Assembly: GCA_011191875.1 (NCBI GenBank)
Contig: DUFC01000032.1
Coordinates: forward strand, 1-60,010
Origin: Dehalococcoidia bacterium
GTDB lineage: Bacteria; Chloroflexota; Dehalococcoidia; Dehalococcoidales; W498
DNA: 60,010 nucleotides
Direction: 5' to 3'
The notes beneath the pieces are model-generated. The model worked only from the letters and a program-made list of their open reading frames with translations, was not told the origin of the DNA and did not search any database. A program made the position numbers and the translations under genes. Shown piece by piece: positions 30,473-38,436 of the stretch; position 1 is the stretch's first letter; the number at the start of each line of letters is the position of its first letter.

Positions 30473-31126
30473 TCACCCCCCTTCATTTGTAGCTTTTTGT
30501 GACTTAGCCTCTTGTTCCTGCCACAATTGTTCTATAGTGTGATTAATGACCTCGTAACCAAAGCCACGCCGTTTAAGATATTCACCCAATCGGCGACGGA
30601 AACCCTGATAGTCAGACAGGGATAAGCTACGAGTTTTGTCTAGAGCTGCCCGATAGGCATTGTTGTCATCGTCAACTGTATCAACTACCTCGTCTATGAT
30701 GTCGTTGGCTACACCCTTTCGCCTCAGCTCCAGCTTGGTTAGCCACCGGCTGCGTGGGCTAAATGATTCCCGATTATCCTTCCAGAATTGAGCAAAGGCA
30801 ACATCATCCACCAACCCTTTTTCCTTTAATTTGGTTATCACCATCTCTATGCTATCATCAAAACCCCGCCGGTGAAGTCGCTCTCTTAACTCGGACTCAC
30901 TCCGAGGTCGGTAGCTAAGGTAGTGGGCAGCGGCATTGAAGCAACGGTGGAAGTGGTCAGACCCGGCTAATGATTCAATCTGACCGGTAGATAGCTCCTG
31001 CTCAACCTGTAGACCCTCGCTTACTACCACCTCAGCTTCCAGGCTGAAAGCGAACTTACCATCTAAGAATATATTTACCCGCTTCCCCCGACCCTTCCCG
31101 GCACCGATAGCAGTAATCCTTCTCAC
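30473..31126 (-). CDS. recX: RecX family regulatory protein
   Basis: RecX modulates RecA filament activity. The 217-residue protein has the three-helix repeats with SESELRERLHRRGF and FWKDNRESFSPRSRWLTKLELRRKG in pattern. The start is GTG; the nearest A/G-rich stretch is more distant than usual, so the start is not firm. It lies downstream of recA, separated by 95 bp that contain an intrinsic terminator, and is followed by rny after 3 bp. Confidence 0.92.
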   Translation of the reverse strand: MRRITAIGAGKGRGKRVNIFLDGKFAFSLEAEVVVSEGLQVEQELSTGQIESLAGSDHFHRCFNAAAHYLSYRPRSESELRERLHRRGFDDSIEMVITKLKEKGLVDDVAFAQFWKDNRESFSPRSRWLTKLELRRKGVANDIIDEVVDTVDDDNNAYRAALDKTRSLSLSDYQGFRRRLGEYLKRRGFGYEVINHTIEQLWQEQEAKSQKATNEGG

Positions 31127-31149
31127 TGACTTACTATGCCCTTTCTAAG

Positions 31150-31179
31150 ACAAAAAGCTGAGGCATAAGCCCCAGCCTT
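31150..31179 (-). terminator. Intrinsic terminator between recA and recX
   Basis: On the - strand an 11-bp stem with two G-U pairs (AAGGCTGGGGC, loop TTAT, GCCTCAGCTTT) runs into TTTTT. It stands 43 bp after the recA stop and 24 bp before recX. In E. coli a recA terminator likewise limits recX expression to read-through; the same role is inferred here. Confidence 0.75.
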
Positions 31180-31221
31180 ATTTACTATTACTATCTATTA
31201 ACCTAGCTATTCAAAGTGTCA

Positions 31222-32235
31222 TTAGTCGTTAGCTAATGGTTTATAGCTGGTGACAGCTGAGGCTCTAATCTGCCGCTCAATCTCTTGGGCAAGCTCAGGA
31301 TTCTCACTCAGGTACTGCTTAGCATTCTCCCTACCTTGCCCCAAGCGAATGTCGCCACAAGAGAAAAAGGCGCCAGTCTTTTTCACTAGCCCCAACTCTA
31401 CACCTAGGTCTATAAGATTACCCTCCAGACTTATCCCATGGTCAAACATGATATCAAACTCAGCACTTCTAAATGGAGGGGCAACCTTATTTTTTACCAC
31501 CTTAGCTTTGATATGGCTGCCTATCGCATCATTTCCCTGCTTGATGGTTTCAACTCGTCTTAAGTCTATCCTTATTGAGCTATAGAACTTCAAAGCCCTG
31601 CCCCCTGGTGTCACCTCAGGGTTGCCAAAAATAATACCAACCTTTTCCCTTAACTGGTTGATGAATATCACTGCTGTCCCTGATTTACTGATAGCGGCTG
31701 TTAGCTTTCTTAGCGCTTGTGACATTAAGCGAGCTTGCAAGCCAACATGAGCGTCCCCCATCTCTCCCTCAATTTCAGCTCTGGGGACTAAGGCAGCAAC
31801 ACTATCAATCACTATGACATCAATAGCTCCGCTCCTGACCAGTGCCTCGGTAATCTCCAGAGCCTCCTCTCCAGTATCAGGTTGAGAGATGAGCAGATCA
31901 TCAACGTTAACGCCGCAATGAGCAGCATAGGTTGGGTCTAGGGCATGCTCTACATCAATATAGGCAGCCACTCCCCCCCGCTTTTGCGCTTCAGCGAGCA
32001 CATGCTGACCCAAGGTAGTTTTGCCTGATGCTTCGGGGCCAAATATTTCTATAATCCGTCCTCTGGGGATACCTCCCATACCTAGGGCCAGGTCCAATGC
32101 CAGTGAGCCACTGGGAATAGCCTCTACCAACGACATAGCAGTAGCCTCCCCCAATTTCATCACTGAACCTTTACCAAATCGCTTTTCAATTTGGTTAATA
32201 GCCAGCTCCAGCGCTTTTTCTCTCTCTGTGGTCAT
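31222..32235 (-). CDS. recA: Recombinase RecA
   Basis: RecA forms filaments on single-stranded DNA for homologous recombination and SOS induction. The 337-residue protein has Walker [10 protein letters not shown] near residue 66, the conserved [16 protein letters not shown] (Walker B), and the L2/DNA-binding segment [10 protein letters not shown]. It starts at ATG. A good promoter lies upstream (32250-32278), but no recognisable LexA-type box was seen. Confidence 0.98.
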   Translation of the reverse strand: MTTEREKALELAINQIEKRFGKGSVMKLGEATAMSLVEAIPSGSLALDLALGMGGIPRGRIIEIFGPEASGKTTLGQHVLAEAQKRGGVAAYIDVEHALDPTYAAHCGVNVDDLLISQPDTGEEALEITEALVRSGAIDVIVIDSVAALVPRAEIEGEMGDAHVGLQARLMSQALRKLTAAISKSGTAVIFINQLREKVGIIFGNPEVTPGGRALKFYSSIRIDLRRVETIKQGNDAIGSHIKAKVVKNKVAPPFRSAEFDIMFDHGISLEGNLIDLGVELGLVKKTGAFFSCGDIRLGQGRENAKQYLSENPELAQEIERQIRASAVTSYKPLAND

Positions 32236-32249
32236 TTTCGCTTATCTGT

Positions 32250-32278
32250 ATCATAACATAGATACCCTAGCAAAACAA
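32250..32278 (-). promoter_or_regulatory. recA promoter
   Basis: Reading the - strand, TTGTTT (32278-32273) is followed after 17 bp by TATGAT (32255-32250), in the 81-bp gap between nadE and recA. The start codon is about 15 nt downstream of the -10, so the leader is short. Neither GAAC-N4-GTTC nor CTG-N10-CAG is evident around it. Confidence 0.5.
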
Positions 32279-32316
32279 GACAGAAGCGAAATCACATATC
32301 AAGGGCTCAGCTAAGC

Positions 32317-33045
32317 CTAGAAGCTGGCCACTGGAGGTGGAAATCGTTTGTGGTCGCTAGCAGCTATCATAGACTCGATTCTTTCCCTCAATTCGTTGTT
32401 GGCTTCGCCGGCAATCAAGTAGCGGTCGAGTTCATCATAGCTGAGTCCCAGTTCACCCTCATCAGTTTGTCCCTGCCATAAGCCAGCCGAGGGAGGCTTA
32501 TCAATAATTTCCTGTGGAATACTGAGGAAGCTACCCAGTTCCTTTACCTGTCTTTTCACTAGACTGCCTAGTGGTAGGATATCTACCCCACCGTCTCCAT
32601 ACTTGGTGAAGTAGCCTACAGAGAGCTCGCTCTTATTACCTGAGCCAACCACCATATATTTCAGATGATTGGCAAAGTAGTAGAGGGTGAGCATCCTCAA
32701 TCTAGCCTTGAGATTAGCTTCAGCTAACCGACTGACACTAGCGTCTACACTATTATCGGGTAGTGCCTTGAGCAAGGCATCAAAAGCAGTATCAAGAATC
32801 ACTGTTTTAGTTGGGATAGAAAACTTGCTAGCCACCGCCCGGGCATGCTCCCCGTCTTCTTGACTACTATGGCAAGGCATGAGCACGCCAAACATGCTCT
32901 GGGGGAAGGCGCGGTGACATAACACAGCCAATACTGAGGAATCAAGCCCGCCGCTTATACCCACTACTACCCCTTTACACCCGGCAGCCAATACCTTATC
33001 TCTTATCCACAAAATCAGCTTCTTGGCTAATTGCTCTGTATTCAT
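32317..33045 (-). CDS. nadE: NH3-dependent NAD synthetase
   Basis: Amidates deamido-NAD to NAD. The 242-residue protein has the PP-loop SGGLDSSV near residue 29 and the downstream GSGNKSELSVGYFTKYGDGGVD core. There is no glutaminase domain, so ammonia is the nitrogen donor. It starts at ATG at the divergent promoter shared with the + strand redox operon. It lies upstream of recA. Confidence 0.95.
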   Translation of the reverse strand: MNTEQLAKKLILWIRDKVLAAGCKGVVVGISGGLDSSVLAVLCHRAFPQSMFGVLMPCHSSQEDGEHARAVASKFSIPTKTVILDTAFDALLKALPDNSVDASVSRLAEANLKARLRMLTLYYFANHLKYMVVGSGNKSELSVGYFTKYGDGGVDILPLGSLVKRQVKELGSFLSIPQEIIDKPPSAGLWQGQTDEGELGLSYDELDRYLIAGEANNELRERIESMIAASDHKRFPPPVASF

Positions 33046-33060
33046 ACCAACTTCAGTTAT

Positions 33061-33088
33061 AGTATACTACTTTAATGATTTAATTCAA
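33061..33088 (-). promoter_or_regulatory. nadE promoter (divergent pair, - arm)
   Basis: On the - strand TTGAAT (33088-33083) and TATACT (33066-33061) are 16 bp apart. The nadE ATG lies about 16 nt beyond the -10, so the leader is only about 10 nt. The -35 box is 4 bp from the -35 box of the + strand promoter. Confidence 0.45.
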
Positions 33089-33092
33089 AGAC

Positions 33093-33122
33093 TTGTTATT
33101 GCCCCATTCTCTATGATATAAT
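33093..33122 (+). promoter_or_regulatory. Promoter of the mvhD/Flx-like operon (+ arm)
   Basis: TTGTTA (33093-33098) and a perfect TATAAT (33117-33122) stand 18 bp apart, 23-29 bp before the first gene. It is back-to-back with the nadE promoter, so a factor binding between could affect both. Confidence 0.6.
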
Positions 33123-33150
33123 CGGTCGGTTTTAGTTCTGTGAGGTGCAG

Positions 33151-33579
33151 ATGGAGCAAGAATTACAGTGGGAACCTAGGGTGGTTGGTTTTCTGTGCCG
33201 GTGGTGTAGCTATGCTGGTGCTGATTTAGCTGGAACCAGCCGCAAGAAATATCCGGCTAACATCAAGATAATAAAGGTTCCGTGTTCGGGAAGAGTAGAC
33301 CCTCTTTTTATCATTAAGGCGCTACGCTTAGGTTTTGATGGCGTACTGGTATCGGGCTGCCACCCCGGTGACTGCCATTACCAAACAGGAAACTACTATG
33401 CCCGAAGGAGAATAACTATAACCAAGAAGTTTCTCGAATATATAGGCATTGACCCACAGCGGATTCAGGCTAGCTGGGTTTCGGCTTCAGAAGGTGGGAA
33501 ATTTGCTGGAGTAGTCAGCGAGGTAACAAAGGGGATAAGAGAAGTCGGCCCCAATGAACTATTTGCCGGCGAAAGATAG
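33151..33579 (+). CDS. mvhD: Hydrogenase iron-sulfur subunit, MvhD/FlxD-like
   Basis: A 142-residue [2Fe-2S] protein of the MvhD family. The cysteines are in CRWCSYAGAD, VPCSGRVD and GCHPGDCHY. MvhD passes electrons from a hydrogenase or an NADH dehydrogenase (as FlxD) to HdrA. No hydrogenase catalytic subunit is in the window, so the Flx-type role is favoured. The track starts at GTG 33145; ATG 33151 is used because GAGGTG precedes it. It is the first gene of a four-gene operon. Confidence 0.88.
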   Translation: MEQELQWEPRVVGFLCRWCSYAGADLAGTSRKKYPANIKIIKVPCSGRVDPLFIIKALRLGFDGVLVSGCHPGDCHYQTGNYYARRRITITKKFLEYIGIDPQRIQASWVSASEGGKFAGVVSEVTKGIREVGPNELFAGER

Positions 33580-33583
33580 AGAT

Positions 33584-34534
33584 ATGGAACAGAAGCTACA
33601 GGATGAGGCTAAATCTCTACTCGAGCAAGAAAGAGTTGATTATATTATTGGCTTTGAGCCGGGAAGCCTGAAATTTACTACTACCCCTTTAATAACCAAG
33701 AACAAAGATGATGTTGACCGTCTGGTAATTACCCCCTTTATAGTGAACAATCTTAGTGTTTACCTAACTGAGGTCAAGGGGCGGGTCGGTATTGTAGCTA
33801 AGGGGTGTGACAGCCGTTCTATCGTTAGCCTAATACAGGATAACAAGGTAGTCAGAGAGAATGTAGTAATTATAGGCATTCCCTGTCCTGGGTTGATTGA
33901 CCTAAAGAAGGTAGAGCGCTTGGTGGGCAAGGATAGGGATGAGCTGGATGATATTACTAGGAATGGGGACAGGGTAATAGTAACGGTTGATGGAAAGGGA
34001 AGGGAGTTCCCCATCGCCGAAGTCCTTTACGACAACTGTCTCGGCTGTGAGTTCCCTACACCTCAAGAATATGACGTCCTTATTGGTGAATCCGCTCTTT
34101 TAGTTACTGATTTTACGGCTAGTAGACAAAAGGTAGAAACGCTAGAAGGGATGTCTCAGCAACAGAGGTGGGAGTTCTGGAAAGAGGAATTTGACCGCTG
34201 CATCAGGTGCTATGCCTGTCGAAATGTGTGTCCGGCTTGCTTTTGTCAGCGGTGTTTTGTTGAGGAGTCTGAGCCACAGTGGGTGCTGCCAGTGCCACGA
34301 TGGCAGGATAACCTTATCTTTCAAGTAGTTAGAAATATTCATGTAGCTGGAAGGTGCACTGACTGTGGTGCATGCGAGCGCAGTTGCCCAATGAATATCC
34401 CATTAAGAAACCTAGCTAGAAAGACATATGACATAGTAGGCGAGCTATTTCACTATCAGGCGGGAATGGATAAGGAGGCATCACCGTTGTTGACCGCTTA
34501 TGAAGTTGAAGAGGCCGAAGACTTTTTCAGGTAG
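33584..34534 (+). CDS. Fe-S oxidoreductase subunit, Flx/FrhB-like
   Basis: A 316-residue protein. The N-terminal half resembles the F420 hydrogenase beta/CoF-type fold seen in proteins that accompany Hdr (VAKGCDSRS, YDNCLGCEFP). The C-terminal half binds [4Fe-4S] clusters: CIRCYACRNVCPACFC and CTDCGACERSCP. ATG 33584 is preferred to the track start 33554, which lies inside mvhD. It probably relays electrons within a FlxABCD-type complex as FlxB or FlxC; the exact correspondence is uncertain. Confidence 0.75.
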   Translation: MEQKLQDEAKSLLEQERVDYIIGFEPGSLKFTTTPLITKNKDDVDRLVITPFIVNNLSVYLTEVKGRVGIVAKGCDSRSIVSLIQDNKVVRENVVIIGIPCPGLIDLKKVERLVGKDRDELDDITRNGDRVIVTVDGKGREFPIAEVLYDNCLGCEFPTPQEYDVLIGESALLVTDFTASRQKVETLEGMSQQQRWEFWKEEFDRCIRCYACRNVCPACFCQRCFVEESEPQWVLPVPRWQDNLIFQVVRNIHVAGRCTDCGACERSCPMNIPLRNLARKTYDIVGELFHYQAGMDKEASPLLTAYEVEEAEDFFR

Positions 34535-34545
34535 AAGAGATAGAA

Positions 34546-35574
34546 GTGACCGATAACAAGAAAATAAGCAAAAGCGATTTAGAAGGACTCCTCAATGAGT
34601 GGAGCCAAGAGTTTACTGTATTTGTCCCATCGCAGGAAAATGAAGTGGTAAAGTTGGCTAAGTGGGGTGGCAAGGATACAAGCTTTTTGGATTGGTATAG
34701 GAATGCAACCACACCAGCCAAGGCTAACTTCTTCCCACCTAGGGAGGAAATGTTTGGCTTCCAAAAAGACAAGGAAGGCTATCATTTAGAATTACCACCG
34801 TCAGACGAACACAAGCAATTGATTTTTGGCATTCGTCCCTGTGATGCCAGAGCCCTAGCTATACTGGATATGACCTTTAAGGATGCATATGAAGACCCCT
34901 ATTACCTTTCCAAGAGGAATGGTGCAGTGTTAATTGGGCTTGGGTGCACTAACCCTTATGATAGCTGCTTCTGTACTTCCCTGGATATCAGTCCGGTAGA
35001 ATCAACTGATGTTGATTTGATGTTTACTGATATTGGTGACCAGTTCCTAATTGAGGCGATTACAGAAGCAGGCAAAGAGCTAATTACCAAGGCTAGCGGA
35101 GTAGAAGAGGCAACCGAAGCCGATGAAGCTAAAGCCAAGGAAACAAAAGAAGCATCCTATAATAAGTTAGTAAAAAAAATAGAAACCGAGGACATCAAAG
35201 AGAAGCTATTACCCGCCTTTGACAATCAAGACTACTGGGAGGGAGTAGCCGCTAAGTGCGTAAGTTGTGGTATTTGCACCTTCCTTTGTCCCACCTGTTT
35301 TTGCTTTGATATTAGTGATGAACTGGTTAAGAATCAGGGAGAAAGGTTTAGGTGCTGGGATAGCTGTGCCTTTCCTATCTATACCAAGATGCCGATGGAA
35401 AATCCTAGGGAGGATAAGTGGCGGCGAGTGAGACAGAAGGTATACCATAAATATGAGTTCTACCCTATGAATTATAGTGTTATAGCTTGCACCGGCTGTG
35501 GCAGGTGCATTCGCCAATGCCCGGTGAATTGGGATATTACCCGGGTGCTAAATAGTCTACCAGCTAAAATATAG
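34546..35574 (+). CDS. 4Fe-4S protein, sulfhydrogenase beta/AsrA-like
   Basis: A 342-residue protein resembling the beta subunit of sulfhydrogenases and AsrA. There is an N-terminal domain with FGIRPCDARAL and CTNPYDSCFC, and then two C-terminal [4Fe-4S] motifs, CVSCGICTFLCPTCFC and CTGCGRCIRQCP. A charged insertion of alanine and glutamate lies near residue 190. It starts at GTG. It lies between the first Fe-S subunit and the FAD/NAD reductase with 11-13 bp gaps, so all four probably form one complex. Confidence 0.78.
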   Translation: MTDNKKISKSDLEGLLNEWSQEFTVFVPSQENEVVKLAKWGGKDTSFLDWYRNATTPAKANFFPPREEMFGFQKDKEGYHLELPPSDEHKQLIFGIRPCDARALAILDMTFKDAYEDPYYLSKRNGAVLIGLGCTNPYDSCFCTSLDISPVESTDVDLMFTDIGDQFLIEAITEAGKELITKASGVEEATEADEAKAKETKEASYNKLVKKIETEDIKEKLLPAFDNQDYWEGVAAKCVSCGICTFLCPTCFCFDISDELVKNQGERFRCWDSCAFPIYTKMPMENPREDKWRRVRQKVYHKYEFYPMNYSVIACTGCGRCIRQCPVNWDITRVLNSLPAKI

Positions 35575-35587
35575 GTAGGAAACTAAA

Positions 35588-36469
35588 ATGTCAGTTACCG
35601 ATATCAGCTATAGAAGAAGATTCCTCGCCAGCGGGAACGTCTATCTACCCCACATAGCGGTAATCGAGAAGGTAATAGACGAAACCCCGGGTGAGAGAGC
35701 TATCAGAACCTTTCATTTCAATTTTAAGGATGAGAAACTGCGGGAAGAGTTTACCTTTGAGTCAGGACAATTTGCCTTGTACTCTGTTTTTGGTGCAGGT
35801 GAAGCCCCCTTCTGTATTTCCTCCAGCCCGACTAGAGGCGACCACCTAGAGTTTGCCGTACTGCAGATAGGTAAGGTAACTAATGCTCTGCATCGGCTTG
35901 GTGTTGGTGCTGAGATAGGTTTCAGAGGACCCTACGGCAATGAGTTTCCTCTTGATTTCTTACAGGGTAAGAACCTCGTTTTTGTTGCCGGTGGTATCGG
36001 TTTAGCCCCGCTACGGTCTCTAGTCTGGAATGTTATGGACAACAGGGATAAATATGAAAACATAGATATTATCTATGGGGCACGCAGTCCATCTGACCTG
36101 TGTTTCAAATATGACTTGGATGCGTGGGACAAGGATAAAACTGTAAATATGGTAACTACTGTTGACAGAGGCGATGAGAGTTGGACGGGGAGAGTAGGCT
36201 TTGTCCCCAAGGTGCTGGAGGAAGTGGCTCCTTCAGCCAATAATGCCGTAGCTATCGTTTGTGGACCGCCGATTATGATAAGGTTTACCTTCCCTGTACT
36301 GGAAAAACTAGGTTTCACCCCAGAGCAAATGATAACTACCCTGGAGAAAAGGATGAAGTGCGGTATCGGTAAGTGCGGACGGTGCAATATAGGTAATCTC
36401 TATGTATGCCGTGATGGTCCGGTGTTCACCTATGCTCAGATTAAGAACTTCATCTCTAGCGAATATTAG
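35588..36469 (+). CDS. FAD/NAD(P)-binding reductase, HydG/AsrB/FlxA-like
   Basis: A 293-residue ferredoxin-NADP reductase-type protein. The FAD domain has PFCISSSPTR, the NAD(P) domain GGIGLAPLRSL, and a C-terminal CGIGKCGRCNIG...C motif binds a [2Fe-2S] cluster as in PyrK. It is the likely NAD(P)H entry point of the operon and corresponds to FlxA or the gamma subunit of sulfhydrogenases. It overlaps the end of the convergent metF by 4 bp. Confidence 0.85.
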   Translation: MSVTDISYRRRFLASGNVYLPHIAVIEKVIDETPGERAIRTFHFNFKDEKLREEFTFESGQFALYSVFGAGEAPFCISSSPTRGDHLEFAVLQIGKVTNALHRLGVGAEIGFRGPYGNEFPLDFLQGKNLVFVAGGIGLAPLRSLVWNVMDNRDKYENIDIIYGARSPSDLCFKYDLDAWDKDKTVNMVTTVDRGDESWTGRVGFVPKVLEEVAPSANNAVAIVCGPPIMIRFTFPVLEKLGFTPEQMITTLEKRMKCGIGKCGRCNIGNLYVCRDGPVFTYAQIKNFISSEY

Positions 36470-37341
36470 AATCCAGCAGCATCTAACATTGCTGGCACGT
36501 GTTTCTCCCAGCCGATAGGCATAAGATGTACCCCTTGGCACATATCCTTAAGCCCTTTCATTATATCAGCCGCAATTTCTACCGAAGTTTGGACCTTATC
36601 CTCAGCTTCCTTCATTTTGTTAATCAGGTCTTCAGGCACAAAGACACCGGATACGTTTTTATTCATATATTTTGCCATACCAGCTGATTTTAAGGGTATT
36701 ATTCCAGCTAGGATAGGGACATTGAATTGTTTCGCTCTGTCCATGAATTTAGCGAAAACATCAGGCTCATAGATAGCCTGGGTTTGAAAAAACTTAGCCC
36801 CAGCTTCAATCTTTTGCTCCATCTTAATAATCTGTAGCTCAAAAGCAGCCTTAGTGTCAGCCCCGGGGTTTACCACTGCCCCACCGAATAAATCGGTTTT
36901 GGCATTAAGCTCAGTTCCAGATAAAGCGTAGCCTTCATTTAACCTCCCTATAGCCTGTAAAAGCTGCACTGAGTCTAAATCAAAAACCGGCTTGGCTTCG
37001 GGGTGGTCGCCAAGGTTGAAATAGTCGCCGGTAAGGCACAGGATATTTCTAATCCCTAAGACATAAGCACTCAACAGGTCTGATTGTAGCGCCAATCGGT
37101 TTCTATCCCGGCAGGTCACCTGAAATATGGGTTCATGGCCCATTTGCTTTAGTAGGTGGCAAGTAACCAACGAGCCTAGGTGCAAAACTGCGCTTTGCTG
37201 GTCAGTGACATTGCCGCCATCTATCCTTCCTAGTAGAGCCTCACCATTCTCCTTAATCTCAGTGATATCGGTCCCTACCACCGTACCAATCTCAACAGTT
37301 ACTACAAACTTTCCTGCCTCTAAAGATTCTTGTAAGCCCAT
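36466..37341 (-). CDS. metF: Methylenetetrahydrofolate reductase (copy 1)
   Basis: Reduces methylene- to methyl-tetrahydrofolate with a flavin. The 291-residue TIM-barrel protein has VTCRDRNRLALQSDLL, LCLTGDYFNLGDHP and FFQTQAIYEPDVFAKF. It is a clear paralogue of the gene at 38437. Start ATG has GGAGGAAG upstream. An intrinsic terminator separates it from the response regulator upstream, so it likely has its own promoter or depends on read-through. Being near MvhD, Hdr and MetV genes suggests the ferredoxin/NADH-linked acetyl-CoA-pathway type. Confidence 0.92.
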   Translation of the reverse strand: MGLQESLEAGKFVVTVEIGTVVGTDITEIKENGEALLGRIDGGNVTDQQSAVLHLGSLVTCHLLKQMGHEPIFQVTCRDRNRLALQSDLLSAYVLGIRNILCLTGDYFNLGDHPEAKPVFDLDSVQLLQAIGRLNEGYALSGTELNAKTDLFGGAVVNPGADTKAAFELQIIKMEQKIEAGAKFFQTQAIYEPDVFAKFMDRAKQFNVPILAGIIPLKSAGMAKYMNKNVSGVFVPEDLINKMKEAEDKVQTSVEIAADIMKGLKDMCQGVHLMPIGWEKHVPAMLDAAGF

Positions 37342-37372
37342 TTTATCTTCCTCCTTTTAGTCATTTGCTCCA

Positions 37373-37403
37373 TTAAAAACCTTCTCCCCTAAAGAGAGAA
37401 GGT
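37373..37403 (-). terminator. Intrinsic terminator between response regulator and metF
   Basis: On the - strand ACCTTCTC (37403-37396) pairs with GAGAAGGT (37386-37379) and is followed directly by TTTTTAATG. It falls about 107 bp after the response regulator stop and about 32 bp before metF. Confidence 0.6.
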
Positions 37404-37491
37404 CAGATTCTTTTTCCCGTTACTTAATAAATACACAAACCATATTGGATAATCTCAAACCAATCATCTTGGTGAAGCCAGAAGCCTCTTA

Positions 37492-37507
37492 TTTTAAGTA
37501 CTTAAAA
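37492..37507. repeat. 16-bp perfect palindrome after response regulator 1
   Basis: TTTTAAGTACTTAAAA is a perfect palindrome three bases from the stop codon of the response regulator gene. It could be a protein-binding dyad or chance in an A/T-rich stretch. Confidence 0.35.
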
Positions 37508-37509
37508 GA

Positions 37510-37899
37510 CTACTTTTTCAGGTGTTCCTCTACTCTGGCTAGTAAATTCTCGGGGCTAATCGGTTTATCAATATAGTCCTCAGTTTCAAGTTTAAGCCCT
37601 TGACTAACAGCAAGATGGGTTTCCCCAACCTTTGAGGCGAAACCGGTTAGCATTAGAACTGGAATTTTACTAAGTTGGGGGTCTTTCTTGAGTTGCTCAG
37701 CAGCGGTAAACCCATCTTCTATCGGCATTATTATATCCAGGAGGATTAAATCAGGATTCTCCTCCCTTGCCTTCTGCAACCCCCAATCCCCATTATAGGC
37801 TACGATTACCTCGTAGGGCTTACTTTCTAAGATGGTCTTTGTTGACTCCACAAAATCAATATCATCATCAATAAGAAGAATTTTGGCTTTCTTTTCCAT
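37510..37899 (-). CDS. Stand-alone response regulator 1
   Basis: A 129-residue receiver domain with no output domain. The acidic pair D11-D13, the phosphoacceptor D55 in LILLDIIMP, the switch threonine in LTGF, and K112 in DKPISP are all present. It starts at ATG after AGGAGGTGATTAGG. The upstream 78 bp, including that ribosome-binding site and the first codons, are duplicated in tandem. It probably passes a phosphate or binds a partner protein rather than DNA. The nearby histidine kinase is the likely cognate. Confidence 0.88.
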   Translation of the reverse strand: MEKKAKILLIDDDIDFVESTKTILESKPYEVIVAYNGDWGLQKAREENPDLILLDIIMPIEDGFTAAEQLKKDPQLSKIPVLMLTGFASKVGETHLAVSQGLKLETEDYIDKPISPENLLARVEEHLKK

Positions 37900-38030
37900 T
37901 CCTAATCACCTCCTCATGTGCTGGGCTTCCCCAGCTAAATTCAGGCCTTTTCCAAGAATTTTAGCTTGCTTTTCCTTCCTAATCACCTCCTCATGTGCTG
38001 AGCTTCCCCAGCTAAATTCAGACCTTTTCC
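37876..38030. repeat. Tandem 78/77-bp duplication of the intergenic region between two response regulators
   Basis: Copy 1 is 37876-37953 and copy 2 is 37954-38030. They differ at four bases and one deleted base (about 94% identical). Each holds, on the - strand, the end of the upstream regulator, a GCTGGG/CCCAGC-type hairpin, AGGAGGTGATTAGG and the first codons of a regulator. The single deleted base in copy 2 removes the ATG, so only copy 1 can start translation. The hairpin in copy 2 keeps pairing through a G-U pair. Confidence 0.9.
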
Positions 38031-38419
38031 TTTCGTTTGATAAGCTTCCCCACCCTTTCCAGCAAGATATCGGGAGCTACAGGCTTTTCAACATAATCGT
38101 CTACATCCAGTAGCAGACCAGTCTCCAACTCATAGCGGCGTCGGCTGGCGTCCTCTCTCACCGAGGTTAGAATTAAAATAGGTATGTCCCTATACTTCGA
38201 CCACCTAGGGTCTTGGAGCTCTTTGCATACAGCGAATCCATCCATCTTGGGCATTAGTAGGTCAAGGACCATCAGGTCCGGCTTTTCCGCCTTAAGGTTA
38301 GCCAGAGCCTCTATCCCGTCCCTAGCAGTAACCACTTCATAGCCTTGAGATTGGAGAATCATGGTTATGGCATCCAAAATATCAGGGTCATCATCAACTA
38401 CCAGTATCTTGGCTTGCAT
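38018..38419 (-). CDS. Stand-alone response regulator 2
   Basis: A 133-residue receiver domain without output domain. It has D10-D11, the phosphoacceptor D53 in LMVLDLLMP, and the conserved lysine in EKPVAPD. It begins MQAKILVVDDDPDIL, clearly homologous to the next regulator. It lies 17 bp after metF copy 2 and 118 bp before regulator 1, with the tandem duplication in between. No DNA-binding domain means direct transcription control is unlikely. Confidence 0.88.
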   Translation of the reverse strand: MQAKILVVDDDPDILDAITMILQSQGYEVVTARDGIEALANLKAEKPDLMVLDLLMPKMDGFAVCKELQDPRWSKYRDIPILILTSVREDASRRRYELETGLLLDVDDYVEKPVAPDILLERVGKLIKRKEKV

Positions 38420-38436
38420 GTCTACCTCCTTTGGAA

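Noticed and set aside
32236-32316. A LexA operator upstream of recA.
   Set aside because: Neither the GAAC-N4-GTTC type nor the CTG-N10-CAG type could be found in the gap.
33145-33150. GTG start of mvhD given in the ORF track.
   Set aside because: ATG 33151 has GAGGTG before it, while the GTG itself lies within that sequence; the difference is two residues.
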